Origin: Phialophora verrucosa
Taxonomy: Eukaryota > Ascomycota > Eurotiomycetes > Chaetothyriales > Herpotrichiellaceae
NCBI GenBank assembly: GCA_002099365.1
Contig: MSED01000002.1
Coordinates: 682,001-746,000 of the forward strand
Direction: 5' to 3'
DNA length: 64,000 bases
A program made the position numbers and the translations under genes. The notes beneath the pieces are model-generated. The model saw only the letters and a list, made by a program, of their open reading frames with translations. It was not told the origin of the DNA and ran no database searches. Shown here in pieces: positions 44,218 through 54,944 of this stretch (position 1 is the first letter of the stretch; every line of letters starts with the position of its first letter).

Positions 44218-45204
44218 ATTAATGAGGGATGCTCAGGCCAGGCTAAATGGTGCCTGAATTGTTGGAAGAGCTGTTAGTGTCCCGTAAGACGCCACTGGTA
44301 GACTCTGAGCGTCTTCGGCGTCTTCTGCTCATCAGGAGGTCAAAGCGTATGAACGTGGTTGGTTAGGATGCATGCGTAACTGGTGACAGGCGACGGAGTG
44401 CATTGGGGATCCAAAGTGCGGATTTGGAACGTCCTCAGGTGCCACAGAACAGGCAGTCTTCGAAGGAGGCTGAGCAAGGAACCATTGATGGTGGGTGGGG
44501 GGCGGCAGGCCGCGCGCCGGATCCTCCTCATAAAGCCTCGTCTCGCTTGCAAACGGCGCGATTGTTCTGCAACAGCCGTTCGGAGGGAGCTTCCAGAGGA
44601 AAACACGGCAAAGACGTGCTGAGCACGCCCATCGAGTGCGACACAGCTGGAAGTTATAGCTTGTACCCTCAAAGCTCGTCCTTAGCTCCTGCGTAGTGAC
44701 GGTGTCGCGCCGAACTCAATCGACCAAGCGGGTCAGTGTCGAGCTCCGCCTCCGACTTGCCGGACTCGTGGCTAGCAGGCAGCCCACGAGCTTTCCAGCA
44801 TTTCACAATTGGCTGCCTTTCCCGCATATGCGTGTCGGGTAAGGGACAACCATGGCGAGGGACCCCCGTCGCAGGAAACGAACACGTCCCTGAAACCCTT
44901 CATGCGCGCGGACGACACCCCAAAATGAAAGCGAGCCGGTTCGGGCTGGCAGGCCAGGCTGCGTGTGAGTCGAGTTCGGTATTTCCACTGCTCGGCCAAG
45001 TTCTTGCGGACACATCGATGCCTTTCAATGACAGTATCCATCACACACCTTTGCAGACGCTCGTAATCGCATCCATCATGCGCTCCAATTGACCTCGCCA
45101 TTCGAGACAACGATGACCACAGCCGAACGATAAGGTCAACCTCACCGACACCCACACGACGGAAGCCGCTTCTGTTTGCCCCAGGCCTTGATCCCCTAGT
45201 CAAT
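44218..45204. other. Intergenic region
   Basis: 987 bp without a supported gene between two plus-strand genes. The frames on both strands here are overlapping shadows with no family resemblance. Confidence 0.5.
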
Positions 45205-46668
45205 ATGTCCGAAGCGGAACTTGGTCCTGCTGTGATGGGCTCGGTAACAGCGCTCATTGCAGCATACAAGAACGCCGGGTCTATTGTCGATAAGATCAAA
45301 GAGCAGCGCAAGGCTAAGGGCGGCTTGCCTCCGAGCGACGAGCTCGAAGAGGCACTCCAAGAAGGACACTGGGAGATCGAGAAGATTCAGGCGCACGGTG
45401 TACAACGTTTTGGTGCCGCCTATGAACAAGGCGATGGTGAGTTCTACATGACAGACGCGGTACAAGCTCGGACAACAAGGTCCTAACGCGGGTCAGATAT
45501 TGCTTACCGAGCTCTGCGAGACCTGACTATTGAAGTTCAGTCTGCCTTTCTGACGCTGGCTGGCAGAGATGACGGCACCATTAACTTCGAGCCCTGTATC
45601 GACTCTGCGATAGGAGCCAGATTGCGCGCGGTCAATATCCTCAACGATCTCTATCTGCGCCAACAGAAACGCGCCAGATCTAAATCCCACACCGCATCCG
45701 ATGTCTCGACATCCCCGCGCGCTTCGCAGGTGAAGCCTCTCTCAGACATACTACGACCGTCCTGGGACGACATGAAGGAGGTGGCCGAAGTCTCCACAGC
45801 CAATCCGCCCATTATGCGCCGTGCAACGCTCGAATCCAACAGCAGTGGTAAACCCGAATCCGAAAGGTCTTCTGACTCGGTTCGATTATCGAGCAAGTCG
45901 TCTTGGGGCGTCTTTAAGATTCTGCATCGAAACTCATCGGCAGACCAGAGATTGGAGACCGCCACGCCCGTCTCTCCACAAACCGCTGGGCCTCTCCCTC
46001 ATGTTGTCTCACCGTTCCTCTCTCCGCAACCGATGCCTATCTCGCCTTCGGCCGGGCCAATGTATGGTGCTCCGTCGCCACAAATAATGACCCCGCCAAT
46101 CAGCCCCATCTCGACTGTTTCGTCCGTCGACGTCTTGGCAGCGGCCGGGTTCTGCAAAGGAGCGTATTATGTTCAGCAAGGCACTCTAGGAAAAGGGCTT
46201 CAGCTGTCCGCAAAGAACATGGAGTGGACATGCCACTGTCGAAAATGCCCGTTCGCTATACCCGCCGCCAACGAACAGGGCCGGCCCCGTTTCGACGACA
46301 GAGCGCACTCCACAACCAAGCTGCGATGGCGGTCACTCTTACTATTCAAGTCTCACCTATCCTGCAGCCAAAAGAAGAAACGCGTATACGAATGCTTGAT
46401 GTGCATTATGTTACGCGAGGCTTCAGGCACCTACGATGGTGAACAGGACCTTTTCGAGCACATGTCCGTCCATCAAGGCGGGGTACTAAACGGGATCGAG
46501 CTCTGGGGACCGCTTTGCCTCGAACAGAGCGGCGTAAGGATGGGAAGCGAAACAACCTTTGACATCTGCTTTGCGGACAATCCCAGGTTTGCACTCCCCG
46601 AGAGCGCATTCGAGATGGGTATTGCGACGGAAATCGTGGAGGCTGATGGGAGGGAAATCTACCGATAG
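45205..46668 (+). CDS. Uncharacterised fungal protein with C-terminal Cys/His module
   Basis: Exon 1 is 45205..45436 and exon 2 is 45497..46668, with a 60-bp intron (GTGAGT donor, CCTAAC branch, GGTCAG acceptor). The product has 467 residues. N-terminus: helical, with VTALIAAYKNAGSIVDKIKE and an amphipathic helix continuing across the splice into DIAYRALRDLTIEVQSAF. The middle (about 150-310) is Ser/Pro-rich and likely disordered. The C-terminal 160 residues look globular, with Cys/His pairs: CHCRKC near 325 and ECLMC...HMSVH near 384-410, the latter spaced like a loose zinc finger. There is no signal peptide. I do not recognise a named family; a role in DNA or protein binding is only inference from the Cys/His pattern. 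Confidence 0.8.
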
Positions 46669-49600
46669 ATCGTCTTTCAAATACTACCGGGCCTGCACTG
46701 TCGACATCCTTCTCTTCGTGGTGTCCCACACATTTTCTTGAGAGGTGGGCAACTGGCAATCTCTCAAGGCAAATCTGCAGTATTCATCGTCCGTCCTCAG
46801 CAGGATCCCCCATGGTCATTCACATGGCCAAAGCCTCCCCATCAGGCACGGGACCACTCAGAGGAAAACCCAATCTTTCTCCGGCCCCAGGACATGCGGG
46901 CGTTTCACCTCGTACAAATACCCCAAAGGTCTCGCATTTCTTTGACACAGAGCAATCTGCCTGCGTCATCCTTCCCAAGACACGAGGACCCCAGGTTTCT
47001 ACGCCAATCCCGTTGAGGCTGAGGGAAAGACACGAACCAGCAAGCGAGGTGGGGCCTATTTAAGGGAATCCCTCCATGCAAATATGCAGACCGAGGGCCA
47101 GTAATCCAATCAGGCATCCCATTACGAGTGCAGAATTGTCCTTGTGATAAGGCTGTGGTCCGTCACTGCTGCTTTGACCGTGCCTTCATTGGGTAGCCTG
47201 TGTGTTGGCGATGCATCGGGGTGGCTCTAGACCCTGCTGCTTTGTGAAACGTATGCGGCTCAGAGCACTATTTGTAACGGAGGTTCCAGGAGACTGGAGA
47301 CTCGAGCCTTCCTGTTATGAGTAGACCAGGCCTCGGGCGCTGCTGTGTTACACAAGGAGAATGATAACCTCGTCAGCCTTCCAAAAGACCAATTCGCTAG
47401 TGACGTGGCCATTTTTCGTCTCTGAATCAGTACATCAAGAAGGCGACAAATGGGTTCCAGCAAGTATACATTACAGGAGACGTCGACGATCATGGAATCG
47501 TGTCCTATTGTTAAAGAACAGCACCAGCTTCCCTATATACACATAATCGCGATCCAACCGTTATTCAAGCACATGGATCGACTTGCCGTCGCGTCCGACG
47601 GTACAGAATGCAGTACTTGCATCCCGGTCGCCTGAGTGACCAAAACTCAAGGACAGCCGTACCCACTGACCAAGGCGACTCCAGGCCTGAGCGACTGTTC
47701 CAAGCAATTCCTGACGAACTGAGAGACAACAAGGCGTCGAATGCTGGTGTCGCGCTTGTCAAGATCTATATCAAGGACTTCGTCTGCTGTTCTCCTAACG
47801 TATCTCAACCCGTTATCCCGGAATGCCAAACGCGTCGGCCCAATCTTCTTCGAGCCAACTCAACCACGAGCTTCGTTTCCTCACGCTCTACGCCCGCCTG
47901 CGGCGACGAGCAACTTTACCAATAGCTCTTCACAGCCGTGGCGGCCTTCGCGGCCTTCGGCGGGGCTCAATTCATTTTCCAGAGCATGCCTGACACGACA
48001 GAGAACAAACATATCACCCCCAAGCGAGCTTTAGAGTTCGTCGCTATCAGTTGACTGCATTTCACGATAGACCTGGGTCTGAGTAGTACCGTGCTGGCTG
48101 CATTGTGTATGTGCAAGACGCGGTCAGGAAGAGAGGGAAACCAGAAAAGGGCCTGGCACAGACAGATTCATCCTTCTATAAACCTCCGTGTAGCACTGAT
48201 TCAACCTCTGGGGTCTGTTGCCGCCTTGATTTTCGCGGCGCTTGCCGTTTCCGTCCTGTCCCTGGCGGTGGGCGAGACGGCGCTGGTATCGGTCATCATT
48301 CTGGGCGGCTCTATTGTCCTGTGGTGGTTCAGTTTCTGCACAAGGTACTGCTTCAGACGAAGAAAAGTCAGGAGACCAGCATGATACCGAAGGTGGGCTG
48401 AACGTTCTTTTTCTAACCTTACGGTTGCATTCGTTCAGCACATCGGTCATCAGTCTTCTGTGGAGATGTTCGCGAAAGCAACCGGGGATCATCTTAGTAA
48501 AAATCATTCTCGATTCGCAATTTGTAACAATAGAGACAATGGTCACGTTTCTTCAAATTAGGACTTGCACTGAAACAAAGCAAGAGATTGATGAAGACGG
48601 GTCCGCAATCGTTCAAGCATTGAACGCTTGGGCCACGCTGGAGGATAAGGACTCCGTTACGGCTATTCCCAAGGTAGAATTTGCGCATGTGCTCCTGAGC
48701 CCTGAGAGACCGAGGCAAGATACGAGGGGACATGGAGGGATGAGGCCGGCAGTGCCGTGTGTGTGTAAAGACGCGAGTCGGGTCAGCCAGCCCGAGCTCT
48801 TCCAGTTTGTGCAGAAGCATACACAGTAAATCAGAGGGGAGAATGCTCCGTTTTTAAAAGGCAACACGGCTTGTTATCTCTGGGCTGAGTAAGTATCAGT
48901 GGGTGAGGAGGAATTTATCCAGTCCAGACTCCGCCAGTCCCAAACATTGTGCGCTCCAATCCAAGGGTCTCGCCTCTCGATGCTCGTCGGTTCGCGTCCC
49001 CAGCTCCATGCGCTCTCTTATCTCCTCTAGCGAGTAACTCGTACAGTACAGGCAATAAAGGGGGAGATCCGGCACGCGGCCAAAATGCGTAGTGTGGTGC
49101 TCGAGCTGATAGACGCATCCCTACAGTTGAACTCCCACGGCGATGCGGGCGATTGGAGCCGCCATGCTTATCCACTCGCGCCCACTTCACTGAGATAGGC
49201 ATGGGATATCGTTCAGGCTGTGTGCTTCGTTCCACAAAGCCTCTGCAGCAGGCAATCCCCGAGGCCCTTTTTCGCTTCCCCCGTCCCCGATCCTCCAGTC
49301 AGGTGCGTGCTCCCACTTTCGCAAGCGATCGGTGAGGTGCGCCTCTATCAGTTGCCGCGCCCACACGCCACCAACGAGTCGGCCTGACTGCTGCTGCTGC
49401 TGCCGCAGCCAGTGCCATCGATTAGATCTCCCCCCAAGGGCCCAGCCGCTATCATCGCAGTCCAAGCCCTCCTAATACACCTCATTCTGTATCTTGCACA
49501 AGTCATGGCATTCGAGCGTTTCTCATCCTTTTGCCTGGTCCAGAATCTTCCGTTCAGCCATTCCGTATCTCCATCGTCATTGGAAATCGTACCTGCCACG

Positions 49601-49799
49601 CCCAGGGCCGCCTCTGTTTCCCACCGAGTCGGACGACCGACGGCATCTACATAGCTGCGCCCGCGCCGAATTGTCGCGACCCGACGTCGATGGCCTGGCT
49701 GCGGAGTCGCGTACGATACCCGAGTTGACGACCGCTATCGAGGAGCTATGACGAAAACCTTGAGTCGACCCCCATAACGCTCGATTTCCTCAAGCCCAA
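46669..49799. other. 3.1-kb gene-poor region
   Basis: No gene is supported. Frames up to about 195 codons exist (for example 48242..48829 +) but begin at non-ATG codons or have compositionally odd translations. A 97-codon plus frame at 48091..48384 would have two hydrophobic helices but starts with CTG. The rightmost part should contain the promoter of the Rhodopsin-domain gene. Confidence 0.45.
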
Positions 49800-51491
49800 A
49801 TGGCTGTCATCAATGCCCTCGAGCGCCGAATATACCACGATGTCCCGCCGGACTACCAATCGCGGATTGCTATGAACCCGACCTTGATTGTGTCGTGGTG
49901 GTGCACATTGTTCGCGCTCACGGCCATCCTCATCCGCGTGTTGGGGCGATGGGTGCGCACGGAGCGACTGTTTCGGGAGGACTGGATCATGTTCTACAGC
50001 ATAATACCATTGATGATCCGAATGGCACTGGTACATGTGGTCTTGATCTGGGGCACCAATAACACACAAACCGACAAGTTGACAGCTCTCCAAATACATC
50101 ACCACGAGATCGGGAGCCGGCTGGTTCTTGCCGCTCGAATATTCTACGCCGCATACATCTGGATCGCCAAGCTCGCCGTTCTCGAATTCCTGAAGCGTAT
50201 CATCGGGAAATCATGGGCAAAGTCGTACGAGGTCGGTCTCCGATACATCTATGGGTTCTTGGGCGCCACCTTTATCGCCGTGGTGGTTGGAACACTAGCC
50301 GAATGTCAACCTTTCTCGCATTACTGGCAGGTCGTGCCAGATCCAGGTGCCCACTGTCGAGAAGGACTGGTACAACTGATTGTCATGGGCGTTTGCGACA
50401 TGGTCTCTGACGTTGTGCTGATCGTCTTCCCCATTCCACTGGTCTGGCAGTCCTCGATGCGATTTTCGAAAAAGGTATCCCTGATCTTCCTCTTCCTCCT
50501 CTCCACTATCCTCGTGGCCATCACCGCCTATCGAGTACCGTCCACCATTTCGCGGCGTTCCTCTCAGCAGTATCGCTCGCTGTTGGCGTCGCTGGAGATT
50601 CTCGCCGCTGCAGGGGTATCGAATGCCATCGTCATAGGCAGCTTCATCCGTGACAGGGGCGTCAAGAAAGCGAAATTTCGAGCTGCATCGATGGACGATG
50701 GCAGTTCCCTCGGTCGGACCAACACTCAGACCCGTGCCGTGTCCGTGACTCACCACCACTGGGGCTCTGACGAAGATCTAGCCAGGGGTGTTGGCGTCGC
50801 CTTGCCTGCACTCCTGAGACGAGGCACTTATCTGGAACAAACCCGTCCAGCCGAAGTTGCCGTTTCGCCGGCCCCTCCACGGGCGTCTACCATGCCCGTC
50901 GAATCCCACGACCAGATTCGACACGCTCCCTTCAAGACTAAATGGAATTTCGCAGAAGCGTCCCGCACGCGCAGAAAGCCGTCGTTGGACACTCTCAGCA
51001 GTGCCTCGACAGAGGACATCAAGATGCGGAATCTGAAGCTCCAATTCGACGACCCACCTCATGGCGATGTCGAGCAGGACTATAACGAGCCCGACACACC
51101 AAGTCGGATGGGCTTCTTTGACGTCGGAGGCCTGGTGGACGCTCCGCCCAATGAATCCCCCATCTCTCGCTCTCGCCAGGCGTCCTTCCAAGAAGTCTCG
51201 CGCCGCTTATCTCAGTCACACCCACAAAGGTCCAGCTCGAAGGCTTTCCTTGCAGATATAGGTGGCCTGTTAACCCGACCTTTACGCATACGCGAAGAGG
51301 ATGAGATGCACTCAACGTCTACGCCGCCACCGAGGAAAGGCAGTAGCCCAGGCCGCTCGCCAATGAGGTCGGACAGAAGAAAAATCTCAAAGGGGAGTCG
51401 GTTACCCTCGACGCAGGAGGACGTGCCGCCACATCGGCCGAGCGGGCCTGACGAGCTGTTTCTGTCGGATGCGGGTGGTTTGTTGAAATGA
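49800..51491 (+). CDS. Fungal Rhodopsin-domain (PTH11/SAT4-like) seven-TM protein
   Basis: A 563-codon intronless frame from an ATG in CCAAATGGC context. Seven hydrophobic helices are visible at about 28-49, 63-84, 110-130, 150-168, 187-212, 226-247 and 262-283. Family marks include LGRWVRTERLFREDWIM after helix 1, a Cys in ECQPFSHYW and another in AHCREG (likely disulfide-linked), and DVVLIVFPIPLVWQ in helix 5. The cytosolic tail (285-563) is long, Ser/Arg/Pro-rich and probably disordered. It carries three copies of a D-x-GGL motif: FFDVGGLVD, LADIGGLLT and LSDAGGLLK, the last ending the protein. These proteins are widespread in Pezizomycotina; some PTH11-type members act as receptors in surface sensing, but most are uncharacterised and the ligand here is unknown. 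Confidence 0.9.
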   Translation: MAVINALERRIYHDVPPDYQSRIAMNPTLIVSWWCTLFALTAILIRVLGRWVRTERLFREDWIMFYSIIPLMIRMALVHVVLIWGTNNTQTDKLTALQIHHHEIGSRLVLAARIFYAAYIWIAKLAVLEFLKRIIGKSWAKSYEVGLRYIYGFLGATFIAVVVGTLAECQPFSHYWQVVPDPGAHCREGLVQLIVMGVCDMVSDVVLIVFPIPLVWQSSMRFSKKVSLIFLFLLSTILVAITAYRVPSTISRRSSQQYRSLLASLEILAAAGVSNAIVIGSFIRDRGVKKAKFRAASMDDGSSLGRTNTQTRAVSVTHHHWGSDEDLARGVGVALPALLRRGTYLEQTRPAEVAVSPAPPRASTMPVESHDQIRHAPFKTKWNFAEASRTRRKPSLDTLSSASTEDIKMRNLKLQFDDPPHGDVEQDYNEPDTPSRMGFFDVGGLVDAPPNESPISRSRQASFQEVSRRLSQSHPQRSSSKAFLADIGGLLTRPLRIREEDEMHSTSTPPPRKGSSPGRSPMRSDRRKISKGSRLPSTQEDVPPHRPSGPDELFLSDAGGLLK

Positions 51492-53210
51492 ACCCGGCTG
51501 GGCAAGATCACGGTTTTCTTTTTTGGGCTGGTTTTTTTGTATTGCATATACCATTGAGCGACGGCGCTGGGGATGAGTGTTATACCTGCACGTGGGACTG
51601 TCGATTTTGGGCTTCGTTTTGAGGCTTTCAAGTATTTCGTGCGGACGAAGGGGCGAGCCGATACAGCGGCGAATGCGGTCATATTGAGCAGTTGTGGTCT
51701 TCCATGCCCGATGATACCAGGTTTGATTTTGTGCATATGTATCTCTCTCGCAGCTAGCTGCCAAAATTCCCGCCATCAGTCACGAGACAAGGAATACATT
51801 TATTTTTAAAAACTCGCCGAAGGGCTCACCTATTCGCGAAGCCCTTACCGCTGGATCTTGCCGATTCGGACGCTGAGCAAGGTGGAGGAAGGGTCGAATG
51901 AGTTCTATTAGGCCCTGAAAGGGTGTGTGATGGATCGAGATGCCAATCGACTACGAGGTACAACTTCATGCAGTTATGCGCGTCAGGGAAAGGAGTGTTT
52001 GGAAAGACGCTCATGTGTCACTGCGAGTCAAGGTGTCAACTTGAGACGGAACACGCGAGGCTGGACTTACCACGAAGGGAATCTATCGAGCGGTCTCCGT
52101 GTGCACACTTGGAGTGGCGCCAGAAGACATCAGCGCCACGGTTCCTCTCGGAATCCATGATTCCATCGTTCTGCTGGGCATCAGTGAGAGGGTCGTTCGG
52201 CGTCCAACACGTTCCCAGCGGCGAATATTCTCTCACCGAGAGTGTTTATAAGGTGGCTCCTACTCACCTGAATACTCGGAGATTGCTTTACGATCAGTCA
52301 GAGCAGAAATTCTGTGCCGCTGTTTCGGTACTAGGACTCGGTCTCGCCACGCCCTTGTTACTACATTACCTGTCCCAGTGCTATAGAGGGACGGTCTAGC
52401 CGGAAACCCTCATAGTCGTCTTCTGTGCGTCAAAAGCCATTTCTACCACTGGTTCAAGCCCGCCGCCAGACAAAACAGGTCAGAAGCAGCTGAGATTCGA
52501 TCTGGGCATGTCACAGGACTCAGTGGAAACTTCTACGAGCTCCGCTCATGGGACTTACAGCACTCTTGGCGGCAACTACATCACCTTCGATCCTGAAGCA
52601 TTGCAAAAATACATGGCAAGTAGTCGGGGAGAGCAGTGATTGAACTTCATACTCATGCTGGGAGTAACAACCCTTGGTGCGACAGAGCCTGATATCGAGG
52701 TCCGGATCCTCGATGGAGATGAGTCTTCTGGCGAGTCTGAACGCATGGTGGTCTTCTCCTGGTTCGCCGTGATTTTTGCGGCCAGAGTGGCAAGGCGTGT
52801 GGGCATCAAGTCCGCATCCCGGGTACGTGTTCAACTATCTCGTATGGAGAACTCATACATGGTATCTGTTCGGAAACCGGTGTAAGCTTCTGGGTCACCA
52901 TCCTCTGCTTCCCACTTGGTCGCTAGTTGGCCTCCGTGTTCGACATGTGTCCCACTTGCTCGCTCGGACGAGCGACCGACGACCGTATCAGGTCTTGTGT
53001 CTCCGATCTGGCTTTTCCGGCCGCACAGGGAAGAATCTTGTCCCTGGAGATAGCTCCTAGCCGGCGGGACAAATGCTGAAACCATCCAAGTCTTCTCTCT
53101 ATGAGGTTTATTAAGTCTTTCGGCACCGATCTGGTTAACCTCCAAGCATGCATCGTGCCGGACCCAGGTCGCAAGTCATCGGACCCCGCGTAATCGACTC
53201 ATTCAGCGAC
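51492..53210. other. 1.7-kb intergenic region
   Basis: Convergent space between the seven-TM gene (+) and the first P450 (-). Several frames of 60-160 codons occur but none has an ATG start with a recognisable product. It marks the left flank of the putative terpene locus. Confidence 0.5.
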
Positions 53211-54944
53211 CTACACCGCGACAAGTTTGCGCTCGATGAAGCGGACGTTCAACTCTGGTTTCCACAACACGAAATGCATACGAACTTGTTGCTCCCAATC
53301 TAGGGAGGGGTCAACCAATTCCATGTCGTACATCCATACCATTTTGGCCAGCTCCACTGACATCTGAGCATACGCGAACCTGCAGTCATTGCTAATTAGC
53401 AACACGTCATTCGGCTTGCCTCTGGACTGTTGATACTTACGTCTTCCCTGGACAAGACCTTGGACCCAACGAAAATGGCTGGCTAGCCTCCTTCACATCT
53501 TTGCATGCTGGATCAAGCCATCTTTCCGGTTTGAAGCTTAAGGGATCGTGGAAGTATCGTTCATCTCTGGCCGTAGTCCATCCACTTACGGACACCTCGG
53601 CCTACAGTACTGTTAACGACTGGGTTTTTGGGAGCGTCGAGATGACTTACACCGCCCGGGACGAAGTGTCCATCGATTTCAACGCCAGGGAAGGGCACTC
53701 TGCGCAAGAACCCGACCGACGCCGTCGGAACTATCCGTAAACCTTCCTCGATGACGGCAAACAGATACGGTAGCTTAGTTGCTGAAGCTATGTCGATTTC
53801 CTGCAGCGACTTGAAACTTTCTCGAATTTCCGCCTTCAGCCGGTTGTGAACTGCTGGCGACCGCAAGAGGAAATAAGTGATGGTTGCTAACGAAGTGGCG
53901 CTTGTCTCGCTGCTTGCTATGGCGATGATAGAGCAATGAGCAGCCATTTCCTCGGGGGAGATCTTCCCGCCTCTGACCTTGTCGACCACATTTGAGAGGA
54001 AGTCCACAGTCTCACCACTCCTTTCGACACGTCTTTTGCTCTTCTCTCTCGCAAACCCCGTGATACGATTTCGGATCCCTGTGGTCCATTTCGTGGGGAT
54101 CAGCCTGGCTGTCCTTTCCACCAAGGGCATGCGCCGAATATTATCCATGATGGAAATGGCATGCATATGTGCGAAAATGGTCTCAAGCCAGTGGTTCGGC
54201 GTCTCTGATGCAGCCTGTCAGCTAGGCCTCTGAGTGGCCAAATCTGCCGCGCAAGGATTGGATATGGTACATACCGGACTCGACGCAGCCAAAGGACTCT
54301 CCAAACGCCATCTCGCCCCCGATGTCGAATGAAAGCATCATGTACCACTTCGTTAGATCCAGACCACCTGGCCCGCTACCCAGCTTCCCAAGCTTCTCAA
54401 CGAAGCCATCGATGCATCGCTGGATGACCACCTCCTGCTCCATCAACGCTTTACTCGACAGCGCGGACATGAAGAGCGCTCGTTTCTGCAACGCCCGCTT
54501 GTGGTCTCGTTCCGTGACGACGCAGGACTCCGAGAACCCCGTGCCCAGCATGTCGTAGAACTCGCTCTTCGTCGGTCGGGGCCCCTTGGCCGCGTATATG
54601 TCCTTGTAAGCCTGGACGGACGCAAACGAGAGTTCGTTCGGTCCCACGCGGAACACGTCGCCATACTTCCTGTGGCAGTCCTGGATCGTCCAATGCGCCA
54701 GGCCCGTGAGATCGTGCCAGAAGCGCCAGAACAGCGTCGTTCGCGCCCAGAACGGTCCGGGGAATTGCGCGAGCGGGTGGAAATACAGGTTATATATCAT
54801 GTGCAAGGGGATCCAAATCCCTAGCTACACAAATGGTCCAAGTCACTGATTTGCTCCCAGATAAGATGGTAAGGATCCCTCCCCAGAGGACACACATACC
54901 CCGATAGCGAGCACTCGCAACCCCGACAGGAGCGAGACGTCCAT
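53211..54944 (-). CDS. Cytochrome P450 monooxygenase (CYP65/isotrichodermin C-15 hydroxylase-like)
   Basis: Five exons, 54944..54900, 54824..54275, 54204..53651, 53601..53441 and 53379..53211, encode 492 residues. All introns are short (49-75 bp) and canonical, and every junction keeps frame. The 15-codon first exon plus the start of exon 2 builds the membrane anchor (LLSGLRVLAIGLGIWIPL) followed by YNLYFHPLAQFPGP. Other marks: I-helix AIASSETSAT, K-helix EEGLR, the PERW motif, and heme-binding FSLGPRSCPG with ligand C433. Family knowledge: CYP65-type enzymes hydroxylate sesquiterpenoids and other metabolites at the ER membrane. The gene is about 3 kb from, and divergent to, the terpene cyclase at 57978, which makes terpenoid oxidation a reasonable inference; the real substrate is unknown. 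Confidence 0.93.

Noticed and set aside
48091..48384. Candidate small two-helix membrane protein
   Set aside because: The frame begins at CTG, has no good ATG giving both helices, and overlaps equally long frames in other phases.
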